From Eukaryota sp. TZLM1-RC (taxonomy: Eukaryota; Metamonada: BaSk clade): a stretch of 64,000 nt of DNA. Of the stretch, positions 41,200 through 52,095 are shown piece by piece. The notes under the pieces are model-generated. The model had not been told where the DNA came from. It saw only the letters and a program-made list of their open reading frames with translations, and did no database searches. Location of the stretch: positions 434,001-498,000 of the forward strand of contig JAUPSS010000009.1 of assembly GCA_040285825.1 (NCBI GenBank), in the 5' to 3' direction. Position 1 is the first letter of the stretch. Every line of letters begins with the position of its first letter. The position numbers and the translations under genes were made by a program.

Positions 41200-41718
41200 A
41201 TGGAAACCACGAGCCTCACAGGTAACACTCGTTCACGCTTTGTTGATTACACCAATGTTCTCCGTAGAGTTGACAAGAACCATTTCTATATTGCCGGTGG
41301 TGTCTGTGCTGCAGTTATCTTGCTCATCATCATAATCAGTGCCGTTTCCGGATCAATCCAGGAACCCTACTTTCAATTAAAGGATGATGATTATGGTCAC
41401 ATCATGTCTTTCGACGTCAAGAATGGGAAGTACCACTATTCCACTCCTGAAGTCACTGAACTTTTGGTATCAGGCGTTCTTCATACTCTCCAAGCCAGTG
41501 ATCCTAATTCAATGTGCTTCAAGTCAGAAGATATGGATGCTGAACTCGCTCAAAAACTTGTAGACATGGTCACTATTCCCAAAGATGCTGAAAAGACAGG
41601 CAAGAAGACACTCATGGCTACTCAATGTACAGTGTACGCTCACGGTGATTACGTATGGTGCGTCAACAATAAGGGATTCATTATCGAGTCTTGTTATAAT
41701 GGTTTGTACTCTATTTAA
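41200..41718 (+). CDS. Small single-pass membrane protein, unknown
   Basis: 172 aa. Residues 1-30 are polar and basic. One membrane helix covers about 30-52 (HFYIAGGVCAAVILLIIIIS). A soluble domain with four Cys (MCFKSEDMDAELAQKLVDMV; ATQCTVYAHGDYVWCVNNKG) follows. It looks like a type II protein with an extracytosolic domain. The reading frame is intact. No family is recognised. Its 5' side is Fanzor remnant, so its promoter may lie in or have been displaced by that insertion. Confidence 0.6.
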   Translation: METTSLTGNTRSRFVDYTNVLRRVDKNHFYIAGGVCAAVILLIIIISAVSGSIQEPYFQLKDDDYGHIMSFDVKNGKYHYSTPEVTELLVSGVLHTLQASDPNSMCFKSEDMDAELAQKLVDMVTIPKDAEKTGKKTLMATQCTVYAHGDYVWCVNNKGFIIESCYNGLYSI

Positions 41719-42389
41719 ATCTAACAACAGATTCTTGTAGCAAATTCTTTGATCATCGCAAATTGAAGAAAAATGATGACCGTTTTAATGTTGACAAGCT
41801 TTGCGAAAATGGCTTCCATGACCAAAACTAATTAGCAAATTTATTGTAACTATTGTGTTATTACTAAAGTATATTATGTAGTTGTTTTTATCTCAACAAC
41901 CGTTTTATATTGTGATAAGGCTGTTATAGATTTGATGTCTCATCATTGGGTGGTGCGAGAGGAATTTCTGCTGGTAGAAATTATAGTAAGAATCTTGGTT
42001 CATTAATCAAAAGCTAAAATATTAATTTCAACTATTTTGTTCTGAAATTCATCAAATGCTCCTGTATCAGTGCTTGAGTTGAACTATCTCAGACCCAAAC
42101 ACTCTTCGAATATACTATTATTTAATATGTTTTTCAAGAATTTTTAGTTAGGGTTAACCATCCAGGCTTGTTGTTTGTCGAAATTTTTTATGAATTCTCA
42201 AATCTTATCAAATCCAATTACACTAATACAAAAATTGGGAGGTTTTACAAGTCTTTAAAGGAGAAATCCATTATTATACCTGATAATGGGTTTAATTTTT
42301 TTAACTAAATTTTTATTGTTATAAAATACTGTCTAATATTCAATACCCTCCAAACAAGCATCACTATTATTAAACCTACTCACAGCAAT
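41719..42389. other. Intergenic, no supported gene
   Basis: AT-rich. The segment near 41730-41830 resembles continuing open sequence after the stop but has no recognisable domain. Confidence 0.4.
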
Positions 42390-43370
42390 TTCACTCATAT
42401 TCTACACTTATAGCTAAAACAGATTTAGAAATCATTGTTGGAATAGACTTGAAAATGCAAAAAACAATTCTAACCAGAAAGAGGAATATTTCTTTATGAG
42501 ATCTAATTTGCAAAACTGTCTTAAAATTTTCAAAAAAACAGTGCAATCCTGATGGACCATTATTGTCAGAAGGAGAAGTAGCATTCGGCACAAACTGATA
42601 ATTCACATGTTCGACTCTACCTGAAAATGCCAATGGTTCTTCATATTTTTTCATTTTACTTTTTTCGGAGTTAGATAGTGGCAATTTTTTTTAATAGCAG
42701 CAGAATTTTTGCAGACATCGATTGAGAGAATATCGACAAGGTTGAGAACACCATCGAGCGCTGGAGCAACTAAATCTGCCCTTCTTTCACCAAAAGGATC
42801 GTCAGTTTGATTCGGAGATAGCTTACGTACTAACGGTTCAATAAAAGCCTCAATATTGAAACTTTTACGCATAGCATACAATTGATCACGAACTGAATCA
42901 TGAACATTTGAGCGATAGGTAATAAAATATTTGCAGTTTAAAATATCTGAAAGTGTAACCACATTCTTACAGCGACAAATTAAATCATTTGGTAACGAGC
43001 AAGGCCATAAGAAACATCTCACTCTCATAGCTGTAATCCATTGGTGATCATTGAGTAGAAGCTGTAAATGTTGGCAATTTCGGAGATTAGGCAACTTTGA
43101 GCAACTGTCTTCAAGATCAATCAAAAAGTTTGCAAAAACGGGATTTTTTTCTTTAGCCAAGCTAAGACGTACAATATAATCCAAGTTTTCTAAGATTATT
43201 TTCTGCAATTTTGCAAAAGTCAGTGGTAAGGAGAGCAAGCTTCTTGAAGGAAGTTCCACAATAGAGGAAAAACATTGCTCAATATCCTGTTGCAAAGAAA
43301 TAAGAAACATTTCAAAAATTGGTGCAGAAAAATAGAATCGATGTTATGCTCAATCATCCAATGTCAAAAT
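42390..43370 (-). pseudogene. Non-LTR retroelement copy (family B), minus strand
   Basis: A 219-codon frame (42651-43310) and a 97-codon frame (42391-42684) cover RT-linker sequence (WITAMRVRCFLWPCSLPND), a zinc motif LICRCKNVVTLSDILNC (H replaced by D), and an endonuclease with GERRADLVAPALDGVLNLVD and KMKKYEEPLAFSGRV. This matches the 62640-63495 copy. One frameshift at the TTTTTTTT run near 42687 divides it. Confidence 0.75.
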
Positions 43371-43389
43371 CCTGAACAAAATTAGTTGA

Positions 43390-44370
43390 GAAATAATTTA
43401 TGCTTCGAACATTAAAAAAACGAATGACCAAAATGTTTGAGATATAAAAGTAAAAAATGATAAAAAAAATGTATGAAGATGATTCTTTTGAAAATTTATG
43501 CAACCCGGCTGTTTTAGATCAAGATCTCTATTCATTACTATCCGAAAAAGATGTATGCGAGAACAAGTCAGCAGATTCACTACTACTCACAATTGTGTCG
43601 TAAAGGTTGGGCTATCAGAATTTTCACTGTTTGTGACCAATGTACCACGAAGATTTGAAATTTGTGCTTATAATAATCCTTTTGTAGCAAAAATGAGATT
43701 TTATCTGAATATCCCTATTGACGAACTTCTATTAAATGAAACATGTGTTTGTTCTAATTCTTTGCAGTTCACTTTACGTTATGCGTTTAATTGCCCCAAA
43801 TTGACAACTTATCGTTCCTCAATACATGAAGCTGTCAAGGACACTGTGTTTAATATGGCAAGAAATGCAAGATTACCGTGTATTAAGGAGTCGTTGCTTA
43901 GAGAAATACTGTCATTTAACTCTGAAGCTGTTGTTGATTTTGTCTCCTGTAAGGTTGCAAGTGACACTTTTGTTCAAAGAAAGAACCTTAATCCTGTAAA
44001 TGCTCTTGAAAATAAAGCGAATGAAAAACATAGAAAATATGACAAGGATATCAAAGAAGCTCATGCTGATAGAAACAAACCATTTATTTTTATGTTTTGC
44101 CATTTTCTAAAACCGAAGACTATCAGTAGAAGCAGGAACTTTTTTGAATGATTTCCAAAAAATAGTTCAAGAAAAAACAATGAAAAGAATTGGTATCTTC
44201 TGGTGGCGGTCGCTTATTCAATTTGCTATAATTAATAGATTACCTCTTTTTTTACAAATAGATAGAAGCAATAGCAAGAGAACAAATAGATCAGGATTTT
44301 GTAGAAGAAATCTTGGCTCTATGAAGTTGGACCTATGAGTTATAATTTCATTTTAGTAAGTTTTGTAGAT
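43390..44370 (+). pseudogene. Non-LTR retroelement copy (family A)
   Basis: The main frame (43498-44151) has TNVPRRFEICAYNNPFVAKM, zinc motif CVCSNSLQFTLRYAFNC (Y for H), then VVDFVSCKVASDTF and KHRKYDKDIKEAHADR. It continues in another frame to 44335. It lacks about 13 residues (the R-x-D-V part) present in the 18980 copy, so the endonuclease would be dead. Arranged tail-to-tail next to the family B copy. Confidence 0.75.
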
Positions 44371-44403
44371 CAATAAAATAAAACTATCTATCAATGAAGG
44401 ATT

Positions 44404-44754
44404 TTAATGAAATGTTGATTGAAGTTCACTATTCCATGGTCGTCGATCTATCAGTTCCCCCACTATCCCACTACTCCAACCGCCGTAGCAGAGGCAAATG
44501 TGCTCGAGTGTTTTGGTAAAGGGATATTTCTCCATAGAGAAGTCAGTGGAAGATTGAAAGTGTACTTTTTTAACCCAATATTTTAAGCATTCAGAAGACC
44601 TCAGAAAAAGTCTCCAAATCCTACCTGTTTTGATTTGAGTCAACAAAAATTTGATTGTTGAAGTTAGGACTGTGAATGGGGTTGAATTATTGGAAATTGA
44701 CTTCAACATTTTAGAGAAGGTTTGCATTTCTAGTGAATTCTTTTTTAGATCCAT
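44404..44754 (-). CDS. Doubtful small ORF (116 aa)
   Basis: An open frame starting MDLKKNSLEMQTFSKMLKSI. No domain or relative is recognised, and it lies among retroelement debris. Could be chance or a decayed gene. Confidence 0.2.
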   Translation of the reverse strand: MDLKKNSLEMQTFSKMLKSISNNSTPFTVLTSTIKFLLTQIKTGRIWRLFLRSSECLKYWVKKVHFQSSTDFSMEKYPFTKTLEHICLCYGGWSSGIVGELIDRRPWNSELQSTFH

Positions 44755-44977
44755 TGAGATGTCGTAGCAATGTTAACCCTATTTGTTACCTTCGACAGGG
44801 CTTTGATTCATGCTGTAATTTAATAGAATTAATTTATTCAATCTTTTTTCGATGTTGTGATGGTTAAAAAAGCGACATTATTCCATAAATATAGACCATA
44901 AATGTTGAGAATTTGGGAGATTAGGCAACTTGAGCTACTATCTTCAAGATCAATCAAAAAGTTTGCAAAAAAGGATT

Positions 44978-47040
44978 GGGACAACACCAAAATCCACACG
45001 TACCACAATTTTTAATCAAAATCCACAAACATTTCTCAAAGTAATTTTCACAATCCACATCATCCAGAACCTGTGATGAAAATCCACATATGACGTGACC
45101 CAAATCTTTTCAAGTTGGTTGATCAAAATCATCTTTATTGAACACCTCTATTCAACTGCTTCTTATGAAACAATAAACTATTGATTAGGACAACCTCTTT
45201 TGTTATGGTTTACTTCTCCACATAAACCACACTTATAAATGCGTTTCTGAGCTGGCTCTAATGAAGTTTGAGATCTTCTGGGCTTACTTCCTGATTTTTT
45301 CTCTCTTGCATTCCTCATACGAACTTTCTTGGGTCTGCCCACTCTCGGCTTGGCAATTGGAGGTCCGCTAACATTTACTTCCGGTGCTCTTTCATCAGAT
45401 TCAACGTTACTCTCCAACGTAACATCATCAACAGATAATATTCTCCCCTCGTAGGCACGTAAATACCATAAAGAAGAGTGCTGTGGTGCACAGTATTCAA
45501 TTCCTCTTGAACCGTTCCTTGTCAAAAACATCAGCAAGTGAGCACATGGAATTCCTTCTTTCCCATCACAGCAACTACAACTCTTTTCCTCAATATCAAC
45601 GTTGAACACTCTACCACTGTCTATGACCTCAAACTCATCGTCATCAACTTCAATAGATCTTAAGTCACGCAACAACATCAACCTCTCCTCAAGATTCTTA
45701 ACAGCTCTTGGAACTAAAGGGAATTCAATCATTGCTCTTGCTTCTTTTCGTCTTGATACAAACCATCTTCCAAGCATTGCTCTGATACTATCAAACATTT
45801 GAACAATAGGTTGTTCTCTGGCTTCGTTGATAGCAGCATTGAGTGATTCCACGACGTTACTTGTGGTATGTCCCCACCTGTTTCCAGGAAAAATACACTC
45901 GACCCAATGTTGAGGATCTGCCGTCTTCTCGATATATTCCGCTGCCGTCTGTGAGACAATCGCCATTTCTTTTAGAATATCGTTGTAGTCATTGAGATTT
46001 TTTACTTTTGCTAGTCGAAAAATAAAGGGCCTAGCTTTTTTTGATCCTTTACCTGTTGCATTATCAGCAAGATGTTTTACACAGAATGCATGAGGACATC
46101 CAGGAAGTACAGCCTCCACTGCATTGATCAGACCTTTTTGCCGATCAGAAATGATTGAAGTACATGAGATAACAAATATGTTGCGAAGATGATCTAGAAC
46201 CCACGACCAAGTTGCTGTATTTTCAGTATCAACAACTCCAAACGCTAGAGGGAATGTCTGTCCATTTGCGTCAATTGTTGCAGCTACCAAGATTGTTCCA
46301 AGATACTGATTTTTGATGAAACAGCCGTCCAACTCGATCACAGGTTTACAATATTGCTGACCAGTAATGGATGCTGAAGACGCCAAAAAGCAACGACTAA
46401 AACGATCATCATCACCTGCTTCAACAAAAGCCACAGTTCCTGGCATTTTCTGTTTCAAACGTTCGAACTAACGAGGTAGTAGGCTGAAGGACTTCTCCTT
46501 GTCTCCATATAACAACATTTGTGCTTCTTTTACCACTCTAGAACATGCGTTATGATTGATTGGCATGTCAGACATCCTTTCCATTCTAGTTGGAGATACT
46601 GGTCCACAACGTCTGAAATCCTCTTTCAACATAAGAGCCACAATTTTCGCAGGAACGTGATTTTTTGATTGTGCTTGACAAGGTGTGTTGTGCTCCACGA
46701 ACTTCGTAACAATCCAAACATCGCAATCAAGAGACGTAGCAATAAAACGAAAGGGACACTTCTCATCATCACACTTGATTTCCCAGCGGGTCTTGTTGTT
46801 ATTTTGAGCAGGAGAGAACTCTTTGTTGATTTCAATACCATATTGATGCAGAGTTGTTATCATTTTGTCACGAGATTCGAAAGTATCGTTCACTGAGATG
46901 GATATAGGTTCAGAAGCTTTAAGTTTATTAAGATTAAGAGCAATAGTCATTTTTGTGGTTTTTGATGAAAAAGATGGGACTAATGTTGCTGTGGATTTTG
47001 ATGGAAATTGATTTAATCATGTGGATTTTGGTGTTTTCCC
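44978..47040 (-). mobile_element. Mutator-like (MULE) DNA transposon, 2063 bp
   Basis: Terminal inverted repeats of about 23 bp: the left end opens GGGACAACACCAAAATCCAC, and the right end, reverse-complemented, opens GGGAAAACACCAAAATCCAC. It is flanked by a 9-bp duplication AAAAGGATT at 44969-44977 and 47041-47049, the size typical of MULEs. It contains one transposase gene. CAAAATCCAC-type motifs recur inside the left end. Confidence 0.93.
45178..46950 (-). pseudogene. MULE transposase with a single in-frame TAG
   Basis: ATG 46950 (MTIALNLNKLKASEPISI). The N-terminal FLYWCH/WRKY-like zinc region is WEIKCDDEKCPFRFIATS ... HNTPC. After DKEKSFSLLPR comes TAG (46468-46470), then the same frame continues FERLKQKMPGTVAF to the end. 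The MULE DDE domain has CKPVIELDGCFIKNQYLG (first D), IISDRQKGLINAV (second D) and GHTTSNVVESLNAAI (E). A SWIM finger CSCCDGKEGIPCAHLL and a CCHC knuckle CGLCGEVNHNKRGC follow. The only lesion I see is the TAG, so inactivation is recent or read-through occurs. Confidence 0.88.
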
Positions 47041-47532
47041 AAAAGGATTTTATTCTTTAGCCAAGCTAAGACGAAAAATATAATCCAAGTTTTCCAAAAC
47101 TTTTTAAGATTTCCTTCTGCAATTTTGCAGAAGTCAAAGGTAAGGAGAGCTTCTTGAAGGAACTTCCACATTATCAGAAGGAAAACATTGATACCAGATA
47201 TTTGGTGAAAAAGAATTTCAATTTCCTGTTGTAGAGAATTAAGATAAGAGCTGTCACAATTTTCAATGAGATCGATTTTGTTTGGAAGGCGATTCACAAA
47301 TTCAGAGATAAAATTTTTGCCACCTCCAATAAATGCAGCTTTACAAAGGTAGTTTGAATTATGAAAATCAACACCACCAAGATCTGTACCACAAAAAATG
47401 TGGCTTTGTAATTGAAATGCATCAATTTCAAATAATTTTGCTAAAAAATTGGTCCTTTGTGATTAAAATACCCGATAATGTGTTTAAATTAAGAGTGTAT
47501 AAAAGAACTAAAACTAACAAAAGATTGAAAAA

Positions 47533-48342
47533 CTAAATAAACGCATTAACAAAGTCCTGCTCAACTACATGTCTTTCTGGAGATGATACGACCAAAGAAT
47601 GTAAAGGAGCACCAAAATCAAAAGTACTTACAGAGTTGAAGTCACCAGCCTTGATCATTTGATCTTTGGCTCCAATACGAGCTACTCCGACAAATAGAGT
47701 AGAATCAGTAATGACCCCAAGCTTAAGTGTTTCTTCCAATTCCATCATTTGCTCCATAGCCTGATTAACCGTCATAAAACGAGGAGGTTCGTATTCTACT
47801 TTTTTACCTCCAGAACAAAGAGAAGCCAGTGTTGGTTCTTTCACCTTAATGTCAAGGAGACAAAGTGTATGTAGTCCTGCTGACATATTCTGGGCGATAC
47901 GCTGATAAAATGAGTCAGGCTTCCAAGAATCTGTGAAGAACGGAATTGTGACAGTATGTCCAAATTTGTAAAGGTCAAGTCCACAGCAAGCAACCGCGGA
48001 AACGATAGAAGCATTATGAAAAACTTCTACTTCAATTCCCAGTGACTTGGCTCTCAGGACTATATCATGATGTGTAGTGGCACAGAATGGATCTCCCACC
48101 ACAAGAAACGCAATGTTTTCCTTCAAAGCACGGTTGACTATTTCGTTGTTATCGCCTTCAACAAGTTCTCGGTCTGCTTGAACAACAGGAACTCCATAAA
48201 AGTCTTCAAGATTATCAGCATTATCAACAAAGATTGAGGTGTAGGCATCAAGATAAACACAAGAGCAAGTGCGTATCGATTCAAGAGCACGAACTGTTAT
48301 ATCCTTCTCATTACCAAGACCAAGACCAACAACAAATAGCAT
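47533..48342 (-). CDS. DPH5: Diphthine methyl ester synthase (DPH5)
   Basis: 269 aa, complete. SAM-dependent tetrapyrrole-methylase fold: [44 protein letters not shown], and [20 protein letters not shown]. The C-terminal [20 protein letters not shown] is typical of eukaryotic DPH5. It methylates the modified His of elongation factor 2 on the path to diphthamide, in the cytosol. Its start is 34 bp from the NIP7 start on the other strand. Confidence 0.95.
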   Translation of the reverse strand: MLFVVGLGLGNEKDITVRALESIRTCSCVYLDAYTSIFVDNADNLEDFYGVPVVQADRELVEGDNNEIVNRALKENIAFLVVGDPFCATTHHDIVLRAKSLGIEVEVFHNASIVSAVACCGLDLYKFGHTVTIPFFTDSWKPDSFYQRIAQNMSAGLHTLCLLDIKVKEPTLASLCSGGKKVEYEPPRFMTVNQAMEQMMELEETLKLGVITDSTLFVGVARIGAKDQMIKAGDFNSVSTFDFGAPLHSLVVSSPERHVVEQDFVNAFI

Positions 48343-48376
48343 CAGAAGATTTTATTTTCAAAATCACTATTATACA
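48343..48376. promoter_or_regulatory. 34-bp divergent DPH5/NIP7 promoter
   Basis: The whole space between the two ATGs is 34 bp, AT-rich, with ATTTTATTTTCAAAATC in the middle. Any core promoter elements for both genes must be here or inside coding DNA. Confidence 0.6.
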
Positions 48377-48919
48377 ATGCGTCCACTCTCTGAAGATGAG
48401 ACTCGTACAATGTTTGAAAAACTTGCCAAGTACATAGGGGAAAACCTTAAGCATCTTATAGAGAGATCAGATGGCATGTATTGCTTTCGTCTCCATGAAA
48501 ACAGGGTTTACTACTTCAACGAGTCTCTTCTCAAAGCATCAGCATCCATTAACCGCAAACAACTACTATCAATAGGTACGTGTATCGGCAAATTCACACA
48601 TTCTGGTCGATTCAACCTCGTTATAACTTGTTTAGAATACATTGCCCCCCACGCTCTCCACAAGGTGTGGGTAAAGCCTAGCTCTGAACTGTCTTATCTC
48701 TATGGTAACAATGTTTTGAAGTCTGGTTTGGGTAGAATTACAGAAAATACTCCGAAATATGCTGGTGTTGTTATATTCTCAATGTCTGACATCCCGTTAG
48801 GTTTTGGTGTTGCTGCAAGATCTACCATTGAATGTAGACGTGCTGACCCTGAAACTATTGTTGTGTTTCATCAAGCTGATGTCGGGGAATATCTTCGAGA
48901 AGAGAATGAGTTGATATAG
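48377..48919 (+). CDS. NIP7: 60S ribosome biogenesis protein NIP7
   Basis: 180 aa, exactly the usual length. It starts [20 protein letters not shown] and has the conserved [20 protein letters not shown], then [20 protein letters not shown] and [16 protein letters not shown]-terminal pre-PUA plus C-terminal PUA domain. NIP7 acts in the nucleolus in 27S pre-rRNA processing. ATG 48377 matches the family start; an upstream in-frame extension is inside DPH5. Confidence 0.97.
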   Translation: MRPLSEDETRTMFEKLAKYIGENLKHLIERSDGMYCFRLHENRVYYFNESLLKASASINRKQLLSIGTCIGKFTHSGRFNLVITCLEYIAPHALHKVWVKPSSELSYLYGNNVLKSGLGRITENTPKYAGVVIFSMSDIPLGFGVAARSTIECRRADPETIVVFHQADVGEYLREENELI

Positions 48920-49989
48920 GTTGTTTCATTTAGTTTTTTTCAATATTGATTAGTTTTTGTAGAAGTGATATTTAGTAATTAAAACAGTATTTTAATTATT
49001 TAAATTTATTTATTTTTATTTATTTTTATTTGATTCCGAACCTATGCTCTAGTAAATCTCACTGCAGCCTTATTTTTTTTGAAAAATTAATACATTTACC
49101 ACTTCATTATTCTAAATACATTTCTATGATCTAGTATTCTGAGATACTCAGTTTGGAGCATTTTTGACTGATTACTGATTCGAAAGCAGTTGATTTTATA
49201 TAAAACTTGATAATAAATAGATAAAACATTGGTGAATTCCGTAAAGAATTCAGTACAACTCCTAAGCAGTTTTTCAAAAAAAATCCATGTTTACAATCTA
49301 AACTGATACCATCACAATGAGCTTATTGTATAGTTGAGATTCTCTTATTATATATTGAGACGATCTTTGGTTGGCTTTTTATTCAAAGTTATTAAATTGA
49401 CCTCCTGGAGCCTCCAGTTGAAGGGTCCCATTAATTATTTAACTAATTAATTGCCTTGTTTCAACTATGATCATATTTGTTACACTTTTAAAAAACTTAT
49501 TGTAATAAAATTCTGAAATGATAAATTGTGAGAATTTCACAATCAACATAATATAGTGGAAATTCTCACAGAATATGTTAAAACTGTCTAAGAACATGTT
49601 TCAAAGAAGAAAATCTTTATTATTTGTTAATCAAAAAGTGATCAATTACTTGACATTGCAAAGACGTGATCAAAATCTAATTTTGATTATTCGTAATCGT
49701 TTTATTGATATTGAATTGATAATACGCAACAAACAATACCCTAATAGGCTTGAAATGGCAAAATTGTTGTTTAATTGTGGGAAGAGAGAACGCTGTTGAA
49801 AAATGATGAAAGTGCCAACATTGGAAGCCAAGAAAACATGCATGAATCATCTATTTACGACCTGTTTGTGAATAACCGTCGTCTGTAAGAATACTCCAAT
49901 GATAGATATTCTCTGATAAAAATGTTTGCTAGAAAAATCTTCTTCCAAAAACAATTAAAAGACATCCATTCTAGTGCATATTATATAGA
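48920..49989. other. Intergenic, no supported gene
   Basis: AT-rich, with a TTATTTTTATT repeat near 49005-49030. A 74-codon basic frame at 49575-49799 (RNRFIDIELIIRNKQYP) has no recognisable family and may be debris. Small palindromic AATTCTCACA/TGTGAGAATT stretches lie near 49520-49575. Confidence 0.4.
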
Positions 49990-52059
49990 ATGGAAGAATT
50001 GGACCTGTCAAAAGGTGATACTCCGGTGCCACAACGGCCAACAAACAGAGCTGAACTACTCAAGCAAAGACATCAACTTAATGTTCAGCTATCTTCTCCA
50101 CGACAGCCTACTTCTGCCAGACAATCTGTGTCAGATGATGTTCTGCTACAGTCTCTTCTCACTTCCCTACGAGATACCTCTTCTCATTGGTTTAACCGTC
50201 TCACAGCCCTCCGTAAGCTCCAATCATTGCTCAAATCTTCCTCAATCGATGTACAGTCTCAATCCCAGTCCCTCTTTGACGTTGTTCTTCTTCAGTTTCA
50301 GGAGAACCGTCATTCACTAACTCAATCTGCTTTACTTACCCTCAACACTCTTTCTGACGTTCTCAAACAGTCCTTCCTACCCATAATAACTCCTCATCTC
50401 TCCTCCATCATTGCTTTATGCCGAAGCACTGATGCTGAGTCAGTGGTTTCCAATGCTGCACTCACCATCAAAAATGTTATTCAATCATGCTCTCTGAACC
50501 GCCAAGTACTGGATGCTCTTATCCACACCATCACCAACAATGATGTTCCTGCAGCTTGTAATGCTTGTTCACAGGCTTTGGTGTGCGGAATACGGAAGGG
50601 GATTGATTCGGAATTGATTGATGTTTTGATTGATTGGTTACGTCATGATTTTGAGCTGATTGAACAGTGTAGTTATAGAAAACCAATATACACAACACTC
50701 GTTGATTCGGGTCTTTGGAAGTCTTCTGAAAACGACGAAGGATCAAAAATGTCACCTGCTGATAGTAACATTGATCTTGCATTGGACCAGACTGAACCAA
50801 TGGAACCTTGTACCCCTCAACCTACTGTCCTTCAGCCCTTGGAGGTAGAGAAGGTGGATAAGAGTGGGGGTGGTAATGATGATTTGAATACGGGAGAGGA
50901 GAGGGCGGAAGAAACCGAGAGCAAGGTTTTGGAGATTCCTGTGGAAAAAGAAGAAGTTCCAGAAACAGTTCAAAATCAAATAGAGAATGTTTCAGAAGTC
51001 AAGCTGAATTCTGAACCTTTAGCTACCAATATTACATCAACAGAGGAAAGTGACAGCTCTAACAATAACCAAAAATACATTGATGAGCTTGAAAAAAGAA
51101 TTGAGCTTCAAGATTTACTTTCTCAGTATGAAGTAGCCTTTAATAATTTAATAGACAACCAAAATGAACTCGTTGCCACCAGTATGAGATCGTTATTAAT
51201 AGAAAATGGAGAGTTGAATTCTAAGTACGATGAACTTGAACTTTCTTTTAAGCAGCTTTCATTAAGATATGAAGAATTAAAACGACTTGTTGTCAATCTA
51301 AAAAAGAACGAACAAATACTACAATCAAGGCTAGCGGAAACAACAAACCATAAAGAAGCTTTAGATTCCAAGTACACTCATTTAAAAGAAAAAGCAGAAG
51401 CAGCTCTTGAAGAAGCAAAGAAGAGCACAGAGGTGTACAGGCAGAGAGAAGCAGTTTTGAAGGGGAAGGTTGGTGAGTTGGAGGTGTTGGTAGCTCAAAA
51501 AGATGAGGAAATCACTAGACTTCAAAAGAATATGTCTGGTTTTGAAAAGAAAATTAAGAATTTGACCTCTCAAAATGAAGAATTATCAAATGGTAAGAAT
51601 GATCTCGAACTAGAACTCACCAAGCTCAAAAGTCTCACACAATCAGCTCAAAATGATTTGAAAAATGCAGACTCACGTGTACAGGCAGCTGAAGCAAAAG
51701 TTGCTGCTGAAGTTGCTAAAACTAACGCCGCTCAAGATCAAGTTTCTGTTCTTGAAGGGAAAGTTTCCGTTTTAGAAAGTCAATTGCAGTCACAAATGGA
51801 AGATCTGTCTTCAGCAAAAACATTACAAGATGAGAATGCCCGTCTTAAAGGTAGATTATACGATTCGATGGAAAAAATCAAAGAATTAGAAAGTCGAGCA
51901 ATTGATTCTTCGCCTGTTACCAGTTCTTTAGAGGAACAACTTGCTGAAAAGGAGGCTGAATGTCAGCAGTTGTTTGTAATGTGTGAGAATATTGTAAAAG
52001 AGATGGAAGAAGTTACGGCTAAGAATAAGCAGCTTGAGGAACAATTAAAAACAAGTTAG
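49990..52059 (+). CDS. TOG/CLASP-like HEAT domain fused to a TACC coiled coil
   Basis: 689 aa. Residues about 45-240 form HEAT-like helices of a TOG/CLASP domain (HWFNRLTALRKLQSLLKSSS, ALLTLNTLSDVLKQSFLPII, VVSNAALTIKNVIQ). A disordered acidic linker (240-350) follows. From about 355 to the end is a long coiled coil with TACC-domain signatures: LLIENGELNSKYDELELSFK, RYEELKRLVVNLKKNEQILQ, and the end QQLFVMCENIVKEMEEV. TACC proteins sit at spindle poles and plus ends and recruit the TOG protein XMAP215; here both modules are in one chain. The ATG is supported by frame content, and AATAAA lies 8 nt after the stop. Confidence 0.75.
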   Translation: MEELDLSKGDTPVPQRPTNRAELLKQRHQLNVQLSSPRQPTSARQSVSDDVLLQSLLTSLRDTSSHWFNRLTALRKLQSLLKSSSIDVQSQSQSLFDVVLLQFQENRHSLTQSALLTLNTLSDVLKQSFLPIITPHLSSIIALCRSTDAESVVSNAALTIKNVIQSCSLNRQVLDALIHTITNNDVPAACNACSQALVCGIRKGIDSELIDVLIDWLRHDFELIEQCSYRKPIYTTLVDSGLWKSSENDEGSKMSPADSNIDLALDQTEPMEPCTPQPTVLQPLEVEKVDKSGGGNDDLNTGEERAEETESKVLEIPVEKEEVPETVQNQIENVSEVKLNSEPLATNITSTEESDSSNNNQKYIDELEKRIELQDLLSQYEVAFNNLIDNQNELVATSMRSLLIENGELNSKYDELELSFKQLSLRYEELKRLVVNLKKNEQILQSRLAETTNHKEALDSKYTHLKEKAEAALEEAKKSTEVYRQREAVLKGKVGELEVLVAQKDEEITRLQKNMSGFEKKIKNLTSQNEELSNGKNDLELELTKLKSLTQSAQNDLKNADSRVQAAEAKVAAEVAKTNAAQDQVSVLEGKVSVLESQLQSQMEDLSSAKTLQDENARLKGRLYDSMEKIKELESRAIDSSPVTSSLEEQLAEKEAECQQLFVMCENIVKEMEEVTAKNKQLEEQLKTS

Positions 52060-52066
52060 TGTAACA

Positions 52067-52072
52067 AATAAA
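52067..52072 (+). promoter_or_regulatory. AATAAA poly(A) signal
   Basis: Eight nt after the TOG-TACC stop. Similar hexamers follow other genes here (28034, 35903, 23875). Confidence 0.5.
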
Positions 52073-52078
52073 TCTTTA

Positions 52079-52095
52079 ATATATATATATATATA
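52079..52095. repeat. AT dinucleotide microsatellite
   Basis: About eight AT units in the 3' flank of the TOG-TACC gene. Confidence 0.9.

Larger units (their letters stand above)
44895..47330 (-). pseudogene. Non-LTR retroelement copy (family B) split by the MULE
   Basis: 44895-44977 and 47041-about 47330 together match the 43060-43310 part of the other family B copy (shared TCAATCAAAAAGTTTGCAAA and TTTAGCCAAGCTAAGACG). The MULE at 44978-47040 interrupts it. Confidence 0.75.

Noticed and set aside
12163-47040. Alternative genetic code with TAG or TAA as sense, suggested by in-frame stops in element 2, the MULE and Fanzor
   Set aside because: ThrRS, TTC1, NIP7, DPH5 and TOG-TACC all end properly at TAG, and conserved genes contain no internal TAG or TAA.
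23115-48376. Trichomonad-type initiator (TCAYW) before genes as proof of a parabasalid
   Set aside because: Matches occur before ThrRS, TLC and NIP7 but not others, and the 5-mer is expected by chance every few hundred bases.
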